Part shown: positions 59,485 to 64,000 of the stretch, piece by piece | Layout: each line of letters opens with the position of its first letter | Numbering within the stretch: the stretch's first letter is position 1 | Program-made: the position numbers and the translations under genes | The notes under the pieces: model-generated | Database searches by the model: none | Told to the model about the DNA's origin: nothing | The model's input: the letters and a program-made list of their open reading frames with translations, nothing else | From: Coccinella septempunctata | Taxonomy: Eukaryota; Arthropoda; Insecta; Coleoptera; Coccinellidae | Direction of reading: 5' to 3' | Assembly (NCBI RefSeq): GCF_907165205.1 | Contig: NC_058190.1 | Span: forward strand, 29,787,345 to 29,851,344 | Length of the DNA: 64,000 bases

Positions 59485-60212
59485 TAATAAAATAACTATT
59501 GACATCAGCTACTTTTGGATATCTTAAAAAAATGGATAATTGAGGAACTGAATATTTGTCATCAAGAGTTGTTATATCAGTACTTGTACATTTGTTCAAT
59601 AAAGGAAGGAAATGTGGAAGATAATAAAGTGCGTTCAAAAAAATTAGTCGTCAAGTAGGGTTAATGTAATGTAGCACTTATCTTGAACCAATTGGTAATT
59701 ATTCGTAGAATGAAAATATCAATGGCATTAACTCCTATCGTAATTTTCAATATGAAAATTTTCAAGAGAAATTTCTAGCAGATTCTCATAAAAATTCGAA
59801 ACGTTTACTTCACGTTTTATCAAGTTTGAAATGTATGTATAACCATACAATAGAAGCTAAGAGCTCAAAATAAGAATACCAACCTTCAAAATTCCTCAGA
59901 TTTCCCTTGACGACAATTTTTTTTAACGCACTTTACATGATATAAGTAATCAGTGAACTTTAATAATTTTGAATTTTTGGCTTGAAATAAATATAATTTT
60001 TCCCTATTGAAATCTCAAAGGAAGGATGCCAACTATCGTCTTTATTAGGTCGGTTTTTCTTGTTATATTGAATATTGGTATATTTTCATTCGTTATTGGT
60101 AACTTTTTTATGGTCAGAAAATTATTTATATTTAAGTCATATAAAAATTTTATTATCAATGCAATTTTATTGATTTTCAAGTATGTATAGAGAACTATTT
60201 CAAGATAACAAA

Positions 60213-60740
60213 TTATTCCTTGGCAGTAAGTTTCTTCCAATCCCAATTCCTTCGAATTTTATCTACAGGTTGTATTACCGTATAAACGACAACACCTATA
60301 ACCAAAAATAGCGCAATACATAAGCTAAGAAAGCTATGAGCGGTTCTCATTGCAAACCATTTTGTATAGCAGGCAAATACTAAGGATAGACCCCCGAAAA
60401 AGAATCCGATAGTGCCTGTCAAGATGTGGATAAATTTGCTCAACCTTGGCGGAAAATAGTTCTTCAATTCCTTTCGGTACAAAGCTACGATACCATTCAA
60501 ACCACTCATTATCGAGAACAAAATACCAGCAAAACCCAAGACTGCGTGCCAAGTAATGAAGTGTTCCCATTTGTAGTTGTTCTTTGCTTGGTATATACTA
60601 ATTAAACCCATGGTGGCACCAATCAGAGCCATAGTTTCTAAAACCCAGTGAATGAAAACTGTGTCTTTTCCCAAGAATTTCCTTATGATGGGGTTGATTC
60701 CTCGAAAAACTAATATACCCTGTACCATCAGCAACATCCA
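60213..60740 (-). CDS. Cytochrome b561-domain transmembrane reductase (last exon)
   Basis: The last coding exon (528 bp with stop), preceded by the acceptor cttttcag (complement of 60741-60748). It encodes about 175 residues with five hydrophobic segments: WMLLMVQGILVF, ETMALIGATMGLISIY, ITWHAVLGFAGILFSIM, FIHILTGTIGFFFGGLSLVF and SFLSLCIALFLVIGVVVY. His residues in FIHWVLE, TWHAVLG, KFIHILTG and RTAHSFL are positioned like the heme ligands of b561 proteins. It most resembles the CYB561D2 type (trans-membrane ferric/ascorbate-radical reductase; activity inferred from family). The N-terminal exon(s) were not found to the right and may lie beyond the window. Confidence 0.85.
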   Translation of the reverse strand, partial: WMLLMVQGILVFRGINPIIRKFLGKDTVFIHWVLETMALIGATMGLISIYQAKNNYKWEHFITWHAVLGFAGILFSIMSGLNGIVALYRKELKNYFPPRLSKFIHILTGTIGFFFGGLSLVFACYTKWFAMRTAHSFLSLCIALFLVIGVVVYTVIQPVDKIRRNWDWKKLTAKE

Positions 60741-60742
60741 CT

Positions 60743-63700
60743 GAAAAGAAAAATTAATAAATGACTGCAGGGAAATTTCTTCTAACGATCATACGATATA
60801 ATTATTATGATGATTATTATAATTTGACAAGAGTAGAGGTAAACACTTATAAACAAATTCTGAAAAAAAAAACCAAACAATAAAAAAAATCTGAGAAGCT
60901 ATTCAAGATGTTTTGTAAACAAACATCATTCATTGCTGTCGGTTACACCACCTATCTAGGAAATTTTTGAAATAATAGTTCACTGAACGCGATTGCACTA
61001 GGTATACCTCACCCGAAAGGTAATAAACTGCTCAACATGAGTTAGGGATATTGACTTAAATTGCAAAAAAAATATAGTTAAAATAAGATTTTTCTGATAA
61101 AAATTCATATTAATATGATTTTAAGTTGCAAATTAATTTTAGACTGTAGGTCTGCAGCGTATACAGGGTGGTTAAGAAAAATCGAGTAAAATAACGAAAC
61201 TTTATTTCCAGAGAATTCAAGCATCTCAAGACTATCAATACAATGTATGGCCTCCACGGGCATCAATAACAGCTTGACATCTTCTTTGCATACTACACGC
61301 AAGGTTGTTGAAATTTTTTTTAGGAATTTGGTTCAATAAACGGGGCAGAAGCTCTCTCAGCTCTCAGATCATTTAAGGAATCTGGGGTAGGTTGATGATT
61401 ATCTAATCTTCTTTGGAGCATATCCCATGCATGTTTCCATGCAATTCAAATCTGGTGAGTGCGGAGGTATTGGTAAATGTGGAATACCAAGCTCCTCGCT
61501 CGCATTCTCAACTATGGCTGCACGGTGCAGTCTAGAAGTGAGTGTTAAATTGAAATTTCAATTTCTAGACGATAACACTAGAAGAAACTTTAAAGTTTCA
61601 CCAATAGCAGCGTGAAAATTTGGCACAACATTGTCAATGACATGCTTCCTATAGTGTAAGGCGGTCATATTCGCAGGACAAATGTGTAGATCTGTGCGCC
61701 CGTTGGAACATATCCCGGCCCATACCATAACACTACCCCCTCGGAATGGATGGACTTCTTGTACATAGCGACGATTACGGGGTATGCGTGGGATTGTCCA
61801 TACCCTTATTCTTCGAGAATCTGAGAATCGTCCATATCTAGATTCATCAGTGAAAAGGACACTACGCCATTGATCTTTCCATGGTCACGTGTTAATGGAA
61901 CTCCTCTTAATGGACGTCTAGAACCTAGATCAACCTCTCTCAAACGTCGTCTGATGGTTTCGATGGAAACTTGGACCCCATCTGCATTTTGAAGAGTATT
62001 CCGTAGCATTCTACACGTAGATGTAGGGTTTCTTCCAGAGATATATCTCTGGTTTCTTCTCGCCGAAACGGTGATGAAACGATCCTGATCACACTTTGGC
62101 TGACTTGGAGCCTTTCCGCTACAACAACCTGAGTTAGGCCACCATGTAGCATTCCGATAGGCCTATTAGCCTCAGCGTTTGTTAATTTACGTCTTGGCAT
62201 TTTCAGAAAACTCTTTTCAAATCGAAGTCATTGATAAACTGACGTCATTTCAAAATAGAACATTCAAGAAGCATATACAAAGAACCAAACTTCAGAAAAA
62301 AGGCGACCAGATTGACGAAATGTCTCGCTGATTTTTATTGGATCCATTCAAGTTGTTATTGAGTTTTAAATGATTTTACAGCGATTTTCTCGAAGATTAC
62401 ATACTTTTAAAAACGATTGAATACGATATCCCTAACACTTGTGGAGCAGATTATATAGATGCTTGGCGACGCAACGCCGACCTTCCGAAATAAAATTTGC
62501 ATAGTGTCATTGAATAACGTATATTACAATATACTCAACTATAGTATATATGTTACGGCTAAAGATAGGTGTGAGCATTAATTTAAGGTTAGTCGGCTAA
62601 ACAGATCAACAAATGAACAAATGTGCCGTTTATAGGTTGACCCAAATTGCCGCCTATCCTATATTTCTTACAGAACTAAGAATGGGTAGTAAAATATAAA
62701 AATACCTAATATAAAATATAGCCTATATAGAAATTCAGCCTCTGCGGCTAAACTTTCACGTACGATAATATTCATAAACGTCAGGCAATTTCATCTTCAG
62801 CCCGTTAATGTGCACATTACCCAAAACGAAACGGATAAAAACGTAGTCGGAGAGAAGTGATGTCTCTTGCTATTCAATGCTATTCTGCATAGCTATAATG
62901 TGTGTATGGGTTTACATAACGACCATAGGTTTTAAAAAAGCACTTAATGTGTACGTTTTATGCCCTTCAAATCGAGCCTAAGTTTTTAAAAGTCAATTCA
63001 CACATACAGAAGTTAGATATACAGTTTTCCACAGTATAATATAGGAACCAAAGATTATAATCTTTGATAGGAACGTGGATGGAAATGAAACACTAGACAT
63101 TATAGAGATAGGATAGGCAAAGACATTAGAGTTAACTCTATAATCTTCGGATACATGTGCAGTATTTTTTATGTAAACAAAAGTATATTTTCACCATCAT
63201 TTAACAAAATTGGCTTTATGGAAAAAATTTCTACGAAATAGAAACGATATAGTTTTTAATTGTATTGAATGAAAGTGATCTCTAAAATCTCTCCATAACC
63301 TGACACAATTTAGGAGCATAAAATTCATTATCATATTATCAATGAAAATGACCTGCTAACTTCACCGAACTAGTTTTTGAGTTTTATTTATTGAAAGAAC
63401 AATTAGAGACAGGACGTATGTTATATATTCTGAATCAGAAAAAAAATATGGGACTGGAATATGTAAGAATAATACAAAGAAATTATATTAAAAAAAATAA
63501 AAATTATCATTATATCACACTGCAGTGGCGGACTGAGAAAAATCTTTGACTACGCCACTGTATTCTACATGAAAAAGTGTCTGTAGAATGTAACATTTGT
63601 TTTTCGATATCACTGATACTTTACGCAATCCCATCGAATTTTGCCCACCCTGTACACAATAAAATTAGACGATCAGAAAAGAATAAGTATCTTTTTTTCG

Positions 63701-64000
63701 CCAATTTATGGACCTGAGAAACTCGAGTTGAACATTTATAAAAAAGGAATTTGAAATGCGTTGTCACTTTGACCATATTCGACCCCTGTTTCTACTCAAA
63801 TTCTTGTAGCCCCTCTCGCAGTGGTTTACTTCTAAGTACCGTGTAAAATGTGCCCCCTACGAACATAATTAAACATATTTCATAAAAAATTTCTACTCAT
63901 TGTACTATGAGAAATGGTGGCTCATTTCATTGGGACACCTTGTATATTTAATTGAATATGAATAAAACATCATCGCTATTTCAGACATACGTATGATATC
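60743..64000. other. Right-hand region: upstream of the b561 exon
   Basis: Presumably intron or 5' flank of the b561 gene. It contains the Tc1-like relic (61150-62210), palindromic AAAGATTATAATCTTT (about 63053-63068) and TTAGAGTTAACTCTATAA (63105-63125), and a short CAGTGGCG...CGCCACTG inverted pair (63523-63560). Otherwise no feature seen. Confidence 0.45.
61150..62210 (-). pseudogene. Decayed Tc1-like transposase
   Basis: Reading leftward from ATG at 62200: a helix-turn-helix region (GMLHGGLTQVVVAERLQVSQ), then, in a shifted frame, MLRNTLQNADGVQVSIETIRRRLREVDLGSRR. Further frames give fragments such as RRYVQEVHPFRGG and IPPHSPDLNC-like sequence near 61440. At least three frameshifts or stops. 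The left end carries TACAGGGTGGTTAAG at about 61161, a plausible terminal repeat. I saw no matching right repeat. Confidence 0.8.

Larger units (their letters stand above)
55234..60212. other. Intergenic region between EDC3 and the b561 gene
   Basis: It contains the EDC3 promoter side, a perfect 12-bp hairpin at 56006-56036 (ACTGGCTCTTGC and complement), a tandem palindromic array, a Tc1-like MITE with a nested hAT MITE, and a 748-bp TACAGGGTGA-ended element. I see no host gene. Confidence 0.6.

Noticed and set aside
60004..60246. 80-codon ORF overlapping the end of the b561 exon
   Set aside because: It is out of frame with the b561 protein and lies mostly in its 3' UTR.

Overview
This is AT-rich insect genomic DNA, most likely from a beetle. 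The genes carry spliceosomal introns with GT-AG borders, and the protein families are typical of arthropods. The order is inferred, not proven: a Trpm channel gene without an alpha-kinase domain, Jockey-type and Ty3/gypsy-type elements, many short inverted-repeat elements, and a GGATATCC/GGACGTCC-rich satellite. Bacterial features (operons, CRISPR, ribosome binding sites) are absent, as expected.

Three host genes are recognisable. (1) The 3' two thirds of a Trpm cation channel gene lies on the + strand from before base 1 to 34832. Ten constitutive coding exons join in frame (2811 nt, 936 residues plus stop). They cover the pre-S1 helix, S1-S6, pore, TRP helix, coiled coil and a long serine/proline-rich tail. 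A 57-bp cassette exon (1658-1714) and an alternative 3' terminal exon (28146-28354, with its own AATAAA) are also possible. (2) A complete EDC3 (enhancer of mRNA decapping 3) gene lies on the - strand, 55233 to 45353. Its four exons encode 462 residues with LSm, FDF and YjeF_N domains. (3) The last coding exon of a cytochrome b561-domain transmembrane reductase lies on the - strand, 60740 to 60213. Trpm and EDC3 converge on a gene-poor interval of about 10 kb (34833-45352). The three genes have no evident common pathway.

The rest is dominated by mobile DNA in introns and intergenic space. Trpm intron 2320-15619 holds a young Ty3/gypsy element (3462-8399, near-identical 293-bp LTRs, one intact 1426-codon ORF). 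Next to it is an apparently full-length Jockey-type LINE (8461-12822) with both ORFs intact, a poly(A) tail and a target-site duplication. The same intron has a 131-bp tandem satellite, a tRNA-derived SINE and a MITE. Other Trpm introns hold an 802-bp inverted-repeat element, LINE RNase H relics, a 96-bp retroposon with a 17-bp duplication, a piggyBac-type MITE, and a dead mariner interrupted by a 926-bp element with an exact 8-bp duplication.

Downstream of Trpm, a 3161-bp element with long terminal inverted repeats and an exact 8-bp duplication carries a decayed, spliced THAP-like gene (P-superfamily-like). It sits inside an older foldback element. The EDC3 introns contain a 3.1-kb composite palindrome and several nested MITEs. 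At 56.3-57.4 kb a tandem array has palindromic junctions centred on TAATATTA. At 61.2-62.2 kb there is a decayed Tc1-like transposase. Nothing here is a proven new system. The strongest leads are the THAP-bearing element with its small relatives, the palindromic TAATATTA array, the candidate alternative Trpm 3' end, and a possible EDC3 stop-codon readthrough tail.
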